A stretch of 29,562 nt of DNA from Pontibacterium sp049599735 (GTDB lineage Bacteria; Pseudomonadota; Gammaproteobacteria; Pseudomonadales; Balneatricaceae). Positions 7,916 to 16,106 of the stretch are shown in pieces. The translations under genes and the position numbers were made by a program. How positions within the stretch are numbered: position 1 is the first letter of the stretch; each line of letters opens with the position of its first letter. The notes beneath the pieces were generated by a model that saw only the letters and a list, made by a program, of their open reading frames with translations, was not told the DNA's origin and ran no database searches. The stretch is from the NCBI GenBank assembly GCA_049599735.1, contig JBMYOX010000045.1, forward strand, positions 1-29,562. Direction: 5' to 3'.

Positions 7916-8842
7916 TTATAAACGGCTGGCACCAGGTTCAAATCCTGATGTTACCGAAGCCTGTGGCGCAGGCACGGCAGAGCCGTCCTGTTCTGTGACC
8001 GGAAAGACGCAGTTGGTCTGGCCCGTACCTGAACTACCAAAATAGGGGGTAAGTACTTCTGCCCGCCCCTGATAATCAGACCAGCCCAACGCACCCAGCA
8101 TCATCGCCGTATCGTGCATAAAACCCTCACCGTGCGCTTTTGCCGCATATTCAGGCAGCATGTCACAGAAGGTTTTCCAATCGCCGCGCTTCCACATTTC
8201 AAGCACTTCACGGTCCAGCGTTTCAAGAAAAGGGCTCCAGACCTTATTTGCGAACTCAGGCGCCAGGCCATTCTGGGCAAACCGATGGGATAAGGAGCCA
8301 CTGGCAAAAATAGCCACTGTGCCATCGTAGTGGTTTTCAATCGCCTCACGCATTGCCCAACCCAGCCGGGCAGAGTCATTCAGGTAATGGCCGGTACATA
8401 ACGCTGAAACCGATATCACCTTGAAGTGACGGTCTTCATTCATATAACGCATGGGCACCAGAGTGCCGTACTCCGGCGCAAGGGAAGTTGTATCATGTGC
8501 CAGAGTTTCCACACCCTGCTGGCGACATTCTGCGGCCAGTATTTTCCCCAGCTCAGGATTACCGTCATATTCAAAAGGCATATTTGCAATAAAATGCGGT
8601 AATTCTCCGCTGGTATAACTGCCCTTAAAATGTGCCCCGCAGTTAATATGGTAAGCGGCATTCACCAGCCAATGTGTATCAAACACCACAATAGTATCAA
8701 CACCCAGCTCCCGGCAGCGTTTGCCAATTTCTTTATGACCATCAATTGCAGACTGTCGGCTACCCTTCTGGGGGCCGTCCAGCTCGGACAGGTACATGCT
8801 TGGAACGTGTGTAATTTTAGCTACGAGCGCCAGCTTACCCAT
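7916..8842 (-). CDS. hpaD: 3,4-dihydroxyphenylacetate (homoprotocatechuate) 2,3-dioxygenase
   Basis: This extradiol ring-cleavage dioxygenase of the LigB (class III) type opens homoprotocatechuate to 5-carboxymethyl-2-hydroxymuconate semialdehyde, using Fe(II) and O2. The 308-residue product begins MGKLALVAKITHVPSMYLSE, very close to E. coli HpaD as I remember it, and keeps YGTLVPMRYMNED and GSLSHRF. By analogy with LigB, His12, His57 and Glu239 (GEGFMHD) are likely metal ligands and His186 the catalytic base. It carries roughly 25 extra C-terminal residues rich in Ala, Pro and Ser compared with the enteric protein. AGAGGCGG precedes the ATG. It is a single leftward gene, divergent from hpaR across a region holding HpaR-like operator motifs. 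Confidence 0.95.
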   Translation of the reverse strand: MGKLALVAKITHVPSMYLSELDGPQKGSRQSAIDGHKEIGKRCRELGVDTIVVFDTHWLVNAAYHINCGAHFKGSYTSGELPHFIANMPFEYDGNPELGKILAAECRQQGVETLAHDTTSLAPEYGTLVPMRYMNEDRHFKVISVSALCTGHYLNDSARLGWAMREAIENHYDGTVAIFASGSLSHRFAQNGLAPEFANKVWSPFLETLDREVLEMWKRGDWKTFCDMLPEYAAKAHGEGFMHDTAMMLGALGWSDYQGRAEVLTPYFGSSGTGQTNCVFPVTEQDGSAVPAPQASVTSGFEPGASRL

Positions 8843-9228
8843 AACAACCGCCTCTTATCTCTAATGTGAAAAAATTCCTGAGCAGGCAAACCAGATACCC
8901 GGCCTATAGAACAATCATGCTCAATGCCATTACCTCAGGGTTGAAACCAGCATGTGACAATCCAGAAGTGCGATACACTTAACATATGCATTATTAACAT
9001 ATTAACTAATTTATGACTCATCATGCAATCACTTTTATAAGGCTGATTAAGGCATTTGTGCAGCCTGCCGGAGTGTAGCTTCTCTGGTGATCCTGCTGTT
9101 TTTCACATACTATAAATAGTTACATTATTAAGTAGTTCTGAGTGGTTCGTGCTTTAACCTGAACAATTCATCTCTTGATGCTCATAACCGATTTTTAAAC
9201 ACTTCCAGCCGAATACAGTGATAAGCCA
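8843..9228. promoter_or_regulatory. Divergent hpaD/hpaR control region
   Basis: This 386-bp intergenic region must hold promoters for hpaD (leftward) and hpaR (rightward). It contains two operator-like direct repeats at 8979-9004. A weak leftward promoter can be drawn with TTGCAT (complement of 9023-9028) and a TAAT-ending -10 over 9001-9006, which the operator would cover. I see no convincing hpaR promoter and no gene here. Confidence 0.6.
8979..9004 (+). promoter_or_regulatory. Candidate HpaR operators (hpaD/hpaR side)
   Basis: TTAACATATTA at 8994-9004 is identical to the reverse complement of both operator copies upstream of hpaH (16066-16076 and 16086-16096). A degenerate copy, TTAACATATGC, lies 15 bp before it at 8979-8989. 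HpaR of E. coli is known to repress from sites in the equivalent region; the assignment here rests on motif sharing. Confidence 0.65.
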
Positions 9229-9651
9229 ATGCGTAAGTTTGAAGACTCCCTGCCCCTGCAATTGTTGAAATCTCGTGAAGCTGCCATGCAGTTTTTCCGC
9301 CCGTTGCTACACGACAATAAGTTAACAGAGCAACAGTGGCGCATTCTCAGGGCGTTAAAGGCTTATCAGGAACTGGAGTCAAAACAACTGGCAAAACACT
9401 GCTGCATACTCAGCCCAAGCCTGACCGGCATTATTAAACGACTGGAACAACAGGGTTATATCCAGCGCCGAAAATCTGAAGAAGATCAACGGCGCACTCT
9501 GATTAGTCTCACCACTAACGCATTGGCATTATTCGAAAAAATCAGCCCGGATGTTGATGCCCGCTACAAAGCCTTTGCGGATAAATTTGGTGAAGAAAAA
9601 CTGCAACAATTGTCTGAGCTGCTGCATGATCTGGCAAAGATAAAACCCTGA
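9229..9651 (+). CDS. hpaR: MarR-family repressor of homoprotocatechuate degradation
   Basis: The 140-residue protein is a MarR-type winged helix regulator matching the HpaR subfamily: LLKSREAAMQFFRPLL then LTEQQWRILRAL near 12-44, a recognition helix LSPSLTGIIKRLEQQGYI (61-78) and a basic wing with DQRRTLISLT (86-95). HpaR represses the meta-cleavage genes until an aromatic inducer of the pathway releases it. The ribosome binding site is weak (GATAAG), consistent with low expression. The stop codon is three bases from the start of the following MFS gene, so they form an operon. The likely operators are at 8979-9004 and 16066-16096. Confidence 0.93.
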   Translation: MRKFEDSLPLQLLKSREAAMQFFRPLLHDNKLTEQQWRILRALKAYQELESKQLAKHCCILSPSLTGIIKRLEQQGYIQRRKSEEDQRRTLISLTTNALALFEKISPDVDARYKAFADKFGEEKLQQLSELLHDLAKIKP

Positions 9652-9654
9652 TCA

Positions 9655-10857
9655 ATGGCTCACTCTGATACCGCCATTAACACTAAAAAAGCACCTGTTA
9701 TACTGTTAACCGCGATGGCGATCACCAGCCCCCTGGCGATGAATATTTTTGCACCGGTCATGCCAGCGCTGAGTGAGGCTTTTAATAGCAACCCCTTCAC
9801 TATCCAGCTGGGTTTTACGCTCTACCTGCTGACCCTGGCGATCGGTCAGTTAATCAGCGGCCCGCTTGCCGATTTTTATGGTCGCCGCCCTGTCCTGCTG
9901 GGAGGATTTATACTGTTTATTGCCGGTTGCCTGCTCGGTACGTTTGCAGTCGAGGTTTGGCAGTTATTACTGGCAAGAGTACTTCAGGCCGCGGGCGGCT
10001 GTACCGGTATGCTGCTGGCACGCAGTATTATTCTTGATCAGCACGAAAAAGATCAGGCCGCAGGTATGCTGGCCTATATAACGTTGGGCATCGCCAGTGC
10101 ACAAGCTCTGGCGCCTGCAATCGGCGGTTATTTAAATTTGGCAGCAGGCTGGCAAACTGTTTTCTGGTTATCTATGTGTCCGGGTATCGTAGTCTGGCTG
10201 GGGGTATTGTTACATCTGCCTGAAGCCAAAAACCAACTATCAGCTGCCGGTGGCGTTTTTCAGAGTTTCAGCCGCTACCGTACCGTTCTCTCGTCTCCCG
10301 GTTATATTTGGTATGCCTTATCCAGCACCATGATCGCCTGCGGCTTTTTTATTTTTATCACCAGCGCCCCTTTTATTGTTGCCCAACAGCTACAGGGGAA
10401 CTCTGCCGATTATGGTAGCTGGTTCCTGCTGGTTGCCGGAGGGTTCTGGCTGGGCAGCCTGACAGCAGGCAAAGCTTCGGCCAAAGCAGGCACAAGCAAA
10501 ATGATACAGTTGGGCCATATTATCTCTGCCTCTGGCGCACTGCTGATGTTGGTTTTGTTTCTGTGGGATTCAGCAGACTATTTGACCCTGTTTCTACCGA
10601 TGGCATTATTCACGTTTGGACGCGGACTCAGCCAGCCCAGCGCCCAGGCCGCCGCTGTTTCTACGACCCGTGACGCTGTAGCAACCGCAACAGGATTACT
10701 CGGTTTCTTTCAGTTATTGATCGGGGCGATGATGGCCCAGCTTGCCCCGCTGCTAATGGACATCAACCTGCTTATGCTGCCACTGATACTCTGCCTGATC
10801 ACTTTTCTTGCTCTGGCCAGTGCGGCTAAAGGCAATCGACTCAGTCGTAGTACGTAG
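9655..10857 (+). CDS. Bcr/CflA-type MFS transporter
   Basis: The 400-residue, 12-helix major facilitator belongs to the drug/H+ antiporter group (Bcr/CflA-like). Helix 1 contains SPLAMNIFAPVMPALSEAF and the loop 2-3 signature is GPLADFYGRRPV at residues 69-80. The motif VLQAAGGCTGMLLARSII near 109-126 is also typical. It starts three bases after hpaR with no ribosome binding site of its own, so it is probably translated by coupling to hpaR and controlled with the hpa genes. The usual transporter in enteric hpa clusters, HpaX, is from a different MFS family. This protein may export toxic catechol intermediates or move the substrate; the direction is not decided by sequence. Confidence 0.88.
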   Translation: MAHSDTAINTKKAPVILLTAMAITSPLAMNIFAPVMPALSEAFNSNPFTIQLGFTLYLLTLAIGQLISGPLADFYGRRPVLLGGFILFIAGCLLGTFAVEVWQLLLARVLQAAGGCTGMLLARSIILDQHEKDQAAGMLAYITLGIASAQALAPAIGGYLNLAAGWQTVFWLSMCPGIVVWLGVLLHLPEAKNQLSAAGGVFQSFSRYRTVLSSPGYIWYALSSTMIACGFFIFITSAPFIVAQQLQGNSADYGSWFLLVAGGFWLGSLTAGKASAKAGTSKMIQLGHIISASGALLMLVLFLWDSADYLTLFLPMALFTFGRGLSQPSAQAAAVSTTRDAVATATGLLGFFQLLIGAMMAQLAPLLMDINLLMLPLILCLITFLALASAAKGNRLSRST

Positions 10858-10872
10858 CAATTTCAACACCTT

Positions 10873-11262
10873 TCAGGCCTGATCCACCAGTTTTTGATGG
10901 ATATTGTTCATACGATAATTACGCTCCGGATGCAGTTCGGTCATTTCAAAACCAATGCTCATCCAGCGTTTATCAAAGACAGGTTGCAGACACTGAGTAA
11001 AGGTTTCAAAGACTTGATCCGATGCCGCTTTTAACACCTCAGGTTCACGCCCTGAACCGACCTTTGCAGTCAGGTGCACAAAGGTATTTTCCGGATCACC
11101 TTCCGCAATGCGATAATGTTCACAACGTACAGCCCGGGTACGAATACCGCCGATGGGGAAAACGCCGGTCGCAATCGCAGTTTTGTTAAGTGCTTCAAAC
11201 AGCGCAGGAATATCCAGATCATCATCCAGATTAGCTGAATATTCCATTATGAAATGTGGCAT
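10873..11262 (-). CDS. hpaF: 5-carboxymethyl-2-hydroxymuconate delta-isomerase
   Basis: The 129-residue product begins MPHFIMEYSANL, as CHMI/HpaF enzymes do. Removal of the initiator Met exposes the catalytic N-terminal Pro of this tautomerase-superfamily enzyme. It keeps GVFPIGGIRTRAVRCEHYRIA (33-53) and the C-terminal FEMTELHPERNYRMNNIH. It isomerises 5-carboxymethyl-2-hydroxymuconate to 5-oxopent-3-ene-1,2,5-tricarboxylate. AGGAG lies five to six bases before the ATG. It is the last gene of the leftward hpaH-I-G1-G2-E-F operon and converges with the MFS gene, leaving only 15 bp between the stops and no visible terminator. Confidence 0.95.
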   Translation of the reverse strand: MPHFIMEYSANLDDDLDIPALFEALNKTAIATGVFPIGGIRTRAVRCEHYRIAEGDPENTFVHLTAKVGSGREPEVLKAASDQVFETFTQCLQPVFDKRWMSIGFEMTELHPERNYRMNNIHQKLVDQA

Positions 11263-11303
11263 AAAAGCTCCTGTTCAGGCTCTGGCCGATAGATATAAAG
11301 CGT

Positions 11304-12830
11304 TTAGCGCCCCAGGACCGGGATAGTATGGGTACCGTGAGCAATACAGACGTTCTTAGTTTCCATATAAAAATCAAAACTCCAGTCACCGCCGTCACGC
11401 CCGATGCCCGACATTTTTACCCCGCCAAAAGGTGATGGCAGGTTGCGGTTATTCTCGGAATTTACCCACAACATACCCGCATCCACTTTATCCGCCATAC
11501 GCATGGCACGACCGGTATTACTGGTCCAGATATAACCGGCCAGTCCATACACCGTGTCATTAGCCAGCTCAATTGCCTGGGCTTCTGTCTCAAACTCAAT
11601 AGCGGTCAGCACAGGTCCGAATATCTCTTCCTGGGCAATACGCATCTGATTTTCAGCCTCCACAAACAAGGTGGGGGTGACATAGTTACCCGGCCCCATT
11701 TCATCACGCAGCGATCGCCCGCCCACGGCAACAGTTGCACCATCCTGTTTGGCAATATCAAAGTAACGGGTTACTTTCTCGTAATGCCCTTCGTGCACCA
11801 GCGGACCTACTTCGGTGTCCGGATCCAGAGGGTGACCGACTTTCAGGTTACTAACCCGCGTTTTTAACGCCGCGAGAAATTTATCTTTAATGCCCGTCTG
11901 GATCAATAAACGGCTGGAACTGGTACAGCGCTGACCATTCAGGCTATAGATCATAAACACAACGGCATCCAATGCTCGATCAAACTCCGCATCATCAAAC
12001 ACAATCACCGGGTTTTTACCGCCCAGTTCCAGATGCAGGCGCTTCAGCGTTGGTGCAGCCTGTGCCTGAATCATTTTTCCCGTGGCAGAATCACCCACCA
12101 GCGCCACTGCTTTAATGGCCGGGTGTTCGGTGAGTGCTTTACCGGCAACCGTGCCAAAACCATTAATCATGTTCCAGACACCGGCAGGCAAACCCGCCGC
12201 CTGGGCACACTCAGCCAAAATAGCACCCGTCAGCGGGCTTAGTTCAGCGGGCTTATGCACAACGGTGCAACCTGAGGCCAGTGCCGGGGCAATTTTCCAG
12301 GTCGCCAGCATAAAGGGGGTATTCCAGGGTGTGATCACCGCAACGGGGCCTATAGGATTACGCACCGTGTAGTTTGTATGCTGATCCTGATGCAGTGACA
12401 AACCATTGCGTGCCTCCGGTGCCTTATCCGCAAAAAAGCGGAAGTTAGCTGCACCACGTATAGCAGCCTGGCGCATAAAGCGTATCGGCTGACCACAGTC
12501 CATCGACTCAACCAGCGCAATTTCTTCTGCCCGCTTTTCCAGCTCATCACCCAGCCGGTGTAGAATTTTGCGCCGTTCGGCCCCCGGTGTTGCCGCCCAG
12601 TCTGCCGCTGCCGCTGCCGCCGCTTCACAAGCCATGTTTACATCTTCGGCAGTTGCCGCAACCACCTTACCCAGATAAGACTGATCGGTCGGTGATGTAT
12701 TATCGAATGTGTTCGCTTCACAGCCTGACGTCCACTCACCATTGATAAACAAGCCCAGTGGTTTTTCCTTAAAACGCGCCAGGTAGCCTTCTGCTTTTTG
12801 AAGATTTTGTTTTAATGCGTCATTCATCAT
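11304..12830 (-). CDS. hpaE: 5-carboxymethyl-2-hydroxymuconate semialdehyde dehydrogenase
   Basis: An NAD-dependent aldehyde dehydrogenase that oxidises the ring-cleavage product of HpaD to 5-carboxymethyl-2-hydroxymuconate. From the ATG at 12830 the protein has 508 residues. Glu268 in LHLELGGKNP and the nucleophile Cys302 in NGQRCTSSSR match the canonical ALDH positions, and VITPWNTPFM is the cofactor-binding start of the fold. The frame is open to a possible start at 12866, but AGGAAG stands five bases before ATG 12830, whereas 12866 lies within the end of hpaG2, so the shorter form is preferred (ATG 12827 is also possible). Placed between hpaG2 and hpaF in the operon. Confidence 0.95.
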   Translation of the reverse strand: MMNDALKQNLQKAEGYLARFKEKPLGLFINGEWTSGCEANTFDNTSPTDQSYLGKVVAATAEDVNMACEAAAAAAADWAATPGAERRKILHRLGDELEKRAEEIALVESMDCGQPIRFMRQAAIRGAANFRFFADKAPEARNGLSLHQDQHTNYTVRNPIGPVAVITPWNTPFMLATWKIAPALASGCTVVHKPAELSPLTGAILAECAQAAGLPAGVWNMINGFGTVAGKALTEHPAIKAVALVGDSATGKMIQAQAAPTLKRLHLELGGKNPVIVFDDAEFDRALDAVVFMIYSLNGQRCTSSSRLLIQTGIKDKFLAALKTRVSNLKVGHPLDPDTEVGPLVHEGHYEKVTRYFDIAKQDGATVAVGGRSLRDEMGPGNYVTPTLFVEAENQMRIAQEEIFGPVLTAIEFETEAQAIELANDTVYGLAGYIWTSNTGRAMRMADKVDAGMLWVNSENNRNLPSPFGGVKMSGIGRDGGDWSFDFYMETKNVCIAHGTHTIPVLGR

Positions 12831-12849
12831 CTGTCTTCCTGATCCGGGC

Positions 12850-13623
12850 TTAATACTTATCGCCATAAAATTGCTGTTCTGACACGATATAAGTGGTCAG
12901 TGCGCCGATTTTCTCAATTTCACAAACCACTGTGTCACCCGGCTGCGTATCTTTAAGGCCTTCAGGTGTGCCGGTAGCGATCATATCACCGGGATTTAGG
13001 GTCATGATTTTACTCAGATATTCGACCAAAAAAGGCACATCAAAAATAATATCGGCAGTTGTACCATCCTGTGTCAATTCACCATTAACATGGGTTGTCA
13101 GCCTTAGGTTACTGATATCCCCCACATCCTCTTTATCGATCAGCCAGGGGCCCATAGGACAAAGCGAATCACGGCTTTTAACCCTAAGGTTCGGACGGTA
13201 ATAGTTTTCCAGATAATCCCGGATAGCAAAATCATTACAGACGGTATAACCGGCGATATAATCCATTGCCTCTTCACGGGCAATATTCTTGCCTGCTTTA
13301 CCAATCACCGCCACCAGCTCACATTCGTAATGCTGAAATTCGATATTGTCGGGACGGTAAGCACTCTGTTTATGGCCGGTTAATGTATTAGCCCCTTTAA
13401 GAAAAACCAGCGGCTCTTTGGGCGGCTCGAACGCCAGTTCGCGGGCATGGTCTGCATAGTTCAGACCCAGCGCAAAAATCGTACCCGGCGTTTTAACCGG
13501 AGGCAGCCAGGTAACCTCTGATTCATTGATGAGCTGACCATCCACTTTTGACTTCAGCTGACCATTAGCTTCAACCGATACAGCCAGTTCAACACCGTTA
13601 AAAAGAATACGTGCATGTTTCAT
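12850..13623 (-). CDS. hpaG2: Homoprotocatechuate pathway isomerase/decarboxylase, C-terminal-type half (HpaG2)
   Basis: A 257-residue fumarylacetoacetate-hydrolase-fold enzyme. Metal ligands fit Glu100 and Glu102 in HYECELVAVIG and Asp131 in CNDFAIRD. The motifs ALGLNYADHARE, KSRDSLCPMGPWL and GDMIATGTPEG are those of the HpaG/HpcE C-terminal repeat. With HpaG1 it decarboxylates 5-oxopent-3-ene-1,2,5-tricarboxylate and isomerises the diene product. In E. coli the two repeats are one fused protein; here they are separate genes, as in some pseudomonads. Its ATG overlaps the hpaG1 stop (ATGA), which should keep the two subunits at matched levels. Confidence 0.92.
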   Translation of the reverse strand: MKHARILFNGVELAVSVEANGQLKSKVDGQLINESEVTWLPPVKTPGTIFALGLNYADHARELAFEPPKEPLVFLKGANTLTGHKQSAYRPDNIEFQHYECELVAVIGKAGKNIAREEAMDYIAGYTVCNDFAIRDYLENYYRPNLRVKSRDSLCPMGPWLIDKEDVGDISNLRLTTHVNGELTQDGTTADIIFDVPFLVEYLSKIMTLNPGDMIATGTPEGLKDTQPGDTVVCEIEKIGALTTYIVSEQQFYGDKY

Positions 13624-14312
13624 CGGTTTGACTCCTCTGCTTGGCCCATCCGGTTATTGAGTTCAGCAAGTTTGGTTTTATCTGCCTGAAAAATGGCAGA
13701 ACTGACCCTGTCACCCTGGGCGACTGTTGCACGCTGACCCGGAAAACCCACCGCAATCACATCACCTGGCTGCAACGTCATAATGTAAGAAATGGTACTA
13801 ATCAACTCAGCCACACCACGTACCAGTTGTGAACCTGGCAGCTCATTAACCGTTTTATCATTTACCTGCGTCACAACCGTTAAGGCCTGAGGGTCCTGCA
13901 CAGAGGCTACGGGAATAAACCCGCCCACAGGCGCACTGGCATCCAGGCATTTGCCTTTTATATCCGGGCGGTAATAGCTTTTTTCCGGCAAAGAAACATC
14001 ATGCACCAGGGCATAACCCTGCACATAATCCAGCGCATCATCCTGGCTAACACGGCAACATGCTTCACCAAACACAACCGCAAGAGAGGCACCAACAACC
14101 ATAGTCTCAGCGGCCTGATCGCCTGAAACAGCCCACTCAACCTCCGCACCTTCAGTGCTCCAGGTATTATGAGGTTTGAAATAAAGCACCGGCTGAGTAG
14201 GTGCGCCTTTATGGGGTGCCTCACTGAATTCAGCCTGCATCGCGTTAAATTGCTTTGCATCATTCAGCGCCACACACACCAGCTTACCTTTTACGATAGG
14301 GTTATTTGTCAT
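13620..14312 (-). CDS. hpaG1: Homoprotocatechuate pathway isomerase/decarboxylase, N-terminal-type half (HpaG1)
   Basis: A 230-residue FAH-fold protein corresponding to the N-terminal repeat of HpaG/HpcE. It shows VLYFKPHNTW (42-51), ASLAVVFGEACCRVSQDDALDYVQGYALVHD, then KGKCLDASAPVGGFIP and the ending PGDVIAVGFPG. The position of the usual metal-binding Glu pair reads SLAVVFG, so the acidic ligands seen in HpaG2 (ECELVAVIG) are missing here. This half may be structural or have only part of the activity; that is an inference from the alignment by eye. AGG lies eight bases before the ATG. It sits 26 bp after hpaI and overlaps hpaG2 by four bases. Confidence 0.9.
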   Translation of the reverse strand: MTNNPIVKGKLVCVALNDAKQFNAMQAEFSEAPHKGAPTQPVLYFKPHNTWSTEGAEVEWAVSGDQAAETMVVGASLAVVFGEACCRVSQDDALDYVQGYALVHDVSLPEKSYYRPDIKGKCLDASAPVGGFIPVASVQDPQALTVVTQVNDKTVNELPGSQLVRGVAELISTISYIMTLQPGDVIAVGFPGQRATVAQGDRVSSAIFQADKTKLAELNNRMGQAEESNR

Positions 14313-14338
14313 AACTAAAACCTGTTATAAATCTGAAA

Positions 14339-15157
14339 TTAATAAGCACTGGACGGAGACGAGCCAGCCTTAATCTGCCCTGACTCAGGCCCGGCTTTAA
14401 AACTGTCTGCCAGTTGCTTCGCGGCATTACTCAGCAGCAATGTATCCACCCCGACACCCACAAACTTCGCCCCTTTTTCTACATAACGCCGGGCCTGCGC
14501 CGGGTTAAGGCAAAGCAGGCCTGCGGCTTTGCCCGCCTCATTAATAACCTGCAAACCCTTATCTATCGCAGCAACCACTTCAGGATGATCCGGATTACCA
14601 ATAAACCCCATGGATGCCGACAAATCTGAAGGCCCGATAAACACGGCGTCCACGCCATCTACTGCCGCGATCTCAGCTAAATTTTCCATCGCGCTAACCG
14701 TTTCTGCCTGAACAATCAGACAAATTTCATCGTTAGCTTTTTGCAAATAGCCCGGTATCCGATTCCAGTTCGCCGCCCGTGCCAGCGAGCTGCCCAATCC
14801 CCGCACACCCTGCGGCGGGTATTTAACCGCCCTGACCAGTGCCTTAGCCTGATCTGCGTTATCACACATCGGCACTAATACCGTCTGCGCTCCAATATCC
14901 AGAAGACGTTTTAACAACGCTGTTCGGCCCTCTTCGGGTCGAACAATCGCGGGCACACCATAAGGTGCAATCGCCTGTAGGTGGCGCATTGTGGTATCCA
15001 GCTCAAAAGGCGCATGTTCTCCGTCGATCAGCAACCAGTCGAAACCCGAACCCGCAACAATTTCAGCACAAGACGCATCCGGCAAACCCAGCCATAAACC
15101 CCACAAAGGCCGGTCACCTTTCAGGCCCTGTTTAAATTGATTAACTGGCAATTCCAT
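14339..15157 (-). CDS. hpaI: 4-hydroxy-2-oxoheptane-1,7-dioate aldolase
   Basis: A class II (metal-dependent) aldolase of the HpcH/HpaI family that splits the last C7 intermediate into pyruvate and succinate semialdehyde. The product (272 residues from ATG 15157) has GFDWLLIDGEHAPFEL with the catalytic-base His, VPAIVRPEE with the conserved Arg, VQAETVSAMEN with the metal-binding Glu and FIGPSDLSASMG with the metal-binding Asp. The frame is open to a TTG at 15178 inside hpaH, but AAGGAG sits about nine bases before ATG 15157, so this start is chosen. It directly follows hpaH in the operon. Confidence 0.94.
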   Translation of the reverse strand: MELPVNQFKQGLKGDRPLWGLWLGLPDASCAEIVAGSGFDWLLIDGEHAPFELDTTMRHLQAIAPYGVPAIVRPEEGRTALLKRLLDIGAQTVLVPMCDNADQAKALVRAVKYPPQGVRGLGSSLARAANWNRIPGYLQKANDEICLIVQAETVSAMENLAEIAAVDGVDAVFIGPSDLSASMGFIGNPDHPEVVAAIDKGLQVINEAGKAAGLLCLNPAQARRYVEKGAKFVGVGVDTLLLSNAAKQLADSFKAGPESGQIKAGSSPSSAY

Positions 15158-15170
15158 CACTGAACACTCC

Positions 15171-15974
15171 TTATACAAACTTCACTGAAATACCGCCCAA
15201 AGGGCCATAATCTGCATGCACCGTATCACCTGCTTTCACCGGTACCGGCCGAGTGAAAGAGCCGGATAAAACCACCTGCCCCGGCTCCAACGCCACACCA
15301 TGAGGTGCAAACCGCTTACAAACCCAGCAAATGCCGTTAGCCGGATGCCCTAAAACCCCTGCTGCAATGCCGGTTTCTTCAATCTGACCATTGAGATACA
15401 ACAGAGCCCCCGCCCAGCGAAGATCAATATCCATTGGTTTGACTGGCCGACCGCCCAGCACAATACCGGCATTCGCAGCATTATCAGCAATCGTATCCAG
15501 TACCTTGCGCTGATAACCGGTTTCAGGATCCGTTCGGTGACAGCGGGCAGCAATCAGCTCCAGTGAAGGAACTACATAATCGGTGGCATTAAGCACATCA
15601 AAAAGTGTGACGTTTTCACCCTCCAGACGGTCTTTCAGAATAAACGCCAGCTCCACTTCAATACGCGGGTCAAGGAAGTCAGAAACTTTAATTTCAGCCC
15701 CATCGGCAAAGAACATATCATCCAGCAAGACCCCGTAATCCGGCTGATCGATATTCACCGCCATCTGCATAGCACGGGAAGTCAGCCCAATTTTATAACC
15801 CCGCACAGACGCCCCTTCAGCGATTTTACGATCAACCCAGGTTTTCTGAATATTGTAAGCATCGTCCATCGTCATATCGCTGTGCTCAAGTGTGAGCGCC
15901 GCAATCTGCTGCTGTGTTTTTTCAGCCTTGTACAGACGATCTGCTGCGGTTTGAATCTGTTCTGACGTTAACAT
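15171..15974 (-). CDS. hpaH: 2-oxohept-4-ene-1,7-dioate hydratase
   Basis: This FAH-related hydratase adds water to 2-oxohept-4-ene-1,7-dioate to make the HpaI substrate. From ATG 15974 the protein has 267 residues, the length of E. coli HpaH. It keeps GYKIGLTSRAMQ, DYGVLLDDMFF, RIEVELAFIL (metal-binding acidic pair), NATDYVVPSLELI and ending LGGISVKFV. A GTG at 15980 is in frame but lies within the GGAAGGG ribosome binding site, which is at a good distance from ATG 15974. It is the first gene of the leftward operon and is directly downstream of the near-consensus promoter with two operator motifs at 16066-16106. Confidence 0.95.
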   Translation of the reverse strand: MLTSEQIQTAADRLYKAEKTQQQIAALTLEHSDMTMDDAYNIQKTWVDRKIAEGASVRGYKIGLTSRAMQMAVNIDQPDYGVLLDDMFFADGAEIKVSDFLDPRIEVELAFILKDRLEGENVTLFDVLNATDYVVPSLELIAARCHRTDPETGYQRKVLDTIADNAANAGIVLGGRPVKPMDIDLRWAGALLYLNGQIEETGIAAGVLGHPANGICWVCKRFAPHGVALEPGQVVLSGSFTRPVPVKAGDTVHADYGPLGGISVKFV

Positions 15975-16065
15975 AGCCACCCTTCCGTCTTATGCAACAC
16001 AGCCCTGAAGCAGGCTTTGCCTTTTGTTTTGCTTATGTCATCACTGGCTTAAACAGCCAGATAGG

Positions 16066-16106
16066 TAATATGTTAATATTATATTTAATATGTTAATTAA
16101 TATCCA
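16066..16106 (-). promoter_or_regulatory. hpaH operon promoter with two HpaR-like operators
   Basis: On the minus strand a perfect TATAAT (complement of 16078-16083) lies exactly 17 bp from a TGGATA -35 (complement of 16101-16106). TTAACATATTA occurs twice, at 16086-16096 inside the spacer and at 16066-16076 just after the -10, 20 bp apart. The same motif is found in the hpaD/hpaR region. A repressor bound here would block polymerase, as expected for HpaR. The promoter and motif sharing are visible in the sequence; HpaR binding is inferred. Confidence 0.7.

Noticed and set aside
7930..7950. T-arm-like GGTTCAAATCC, suggesting a tRNA fragment or attachment site
   Set aside because: It lies in the hpaD coding region and has no other tRNA arms around it; a similar chance match is in the methyltransferase gene near 20870.
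12831..12866. Longer N-terminus of hpaE
   Set aside because: The extra residues overlap hpaG2 and a good ribosome binding site directly precedes ATG 12830.
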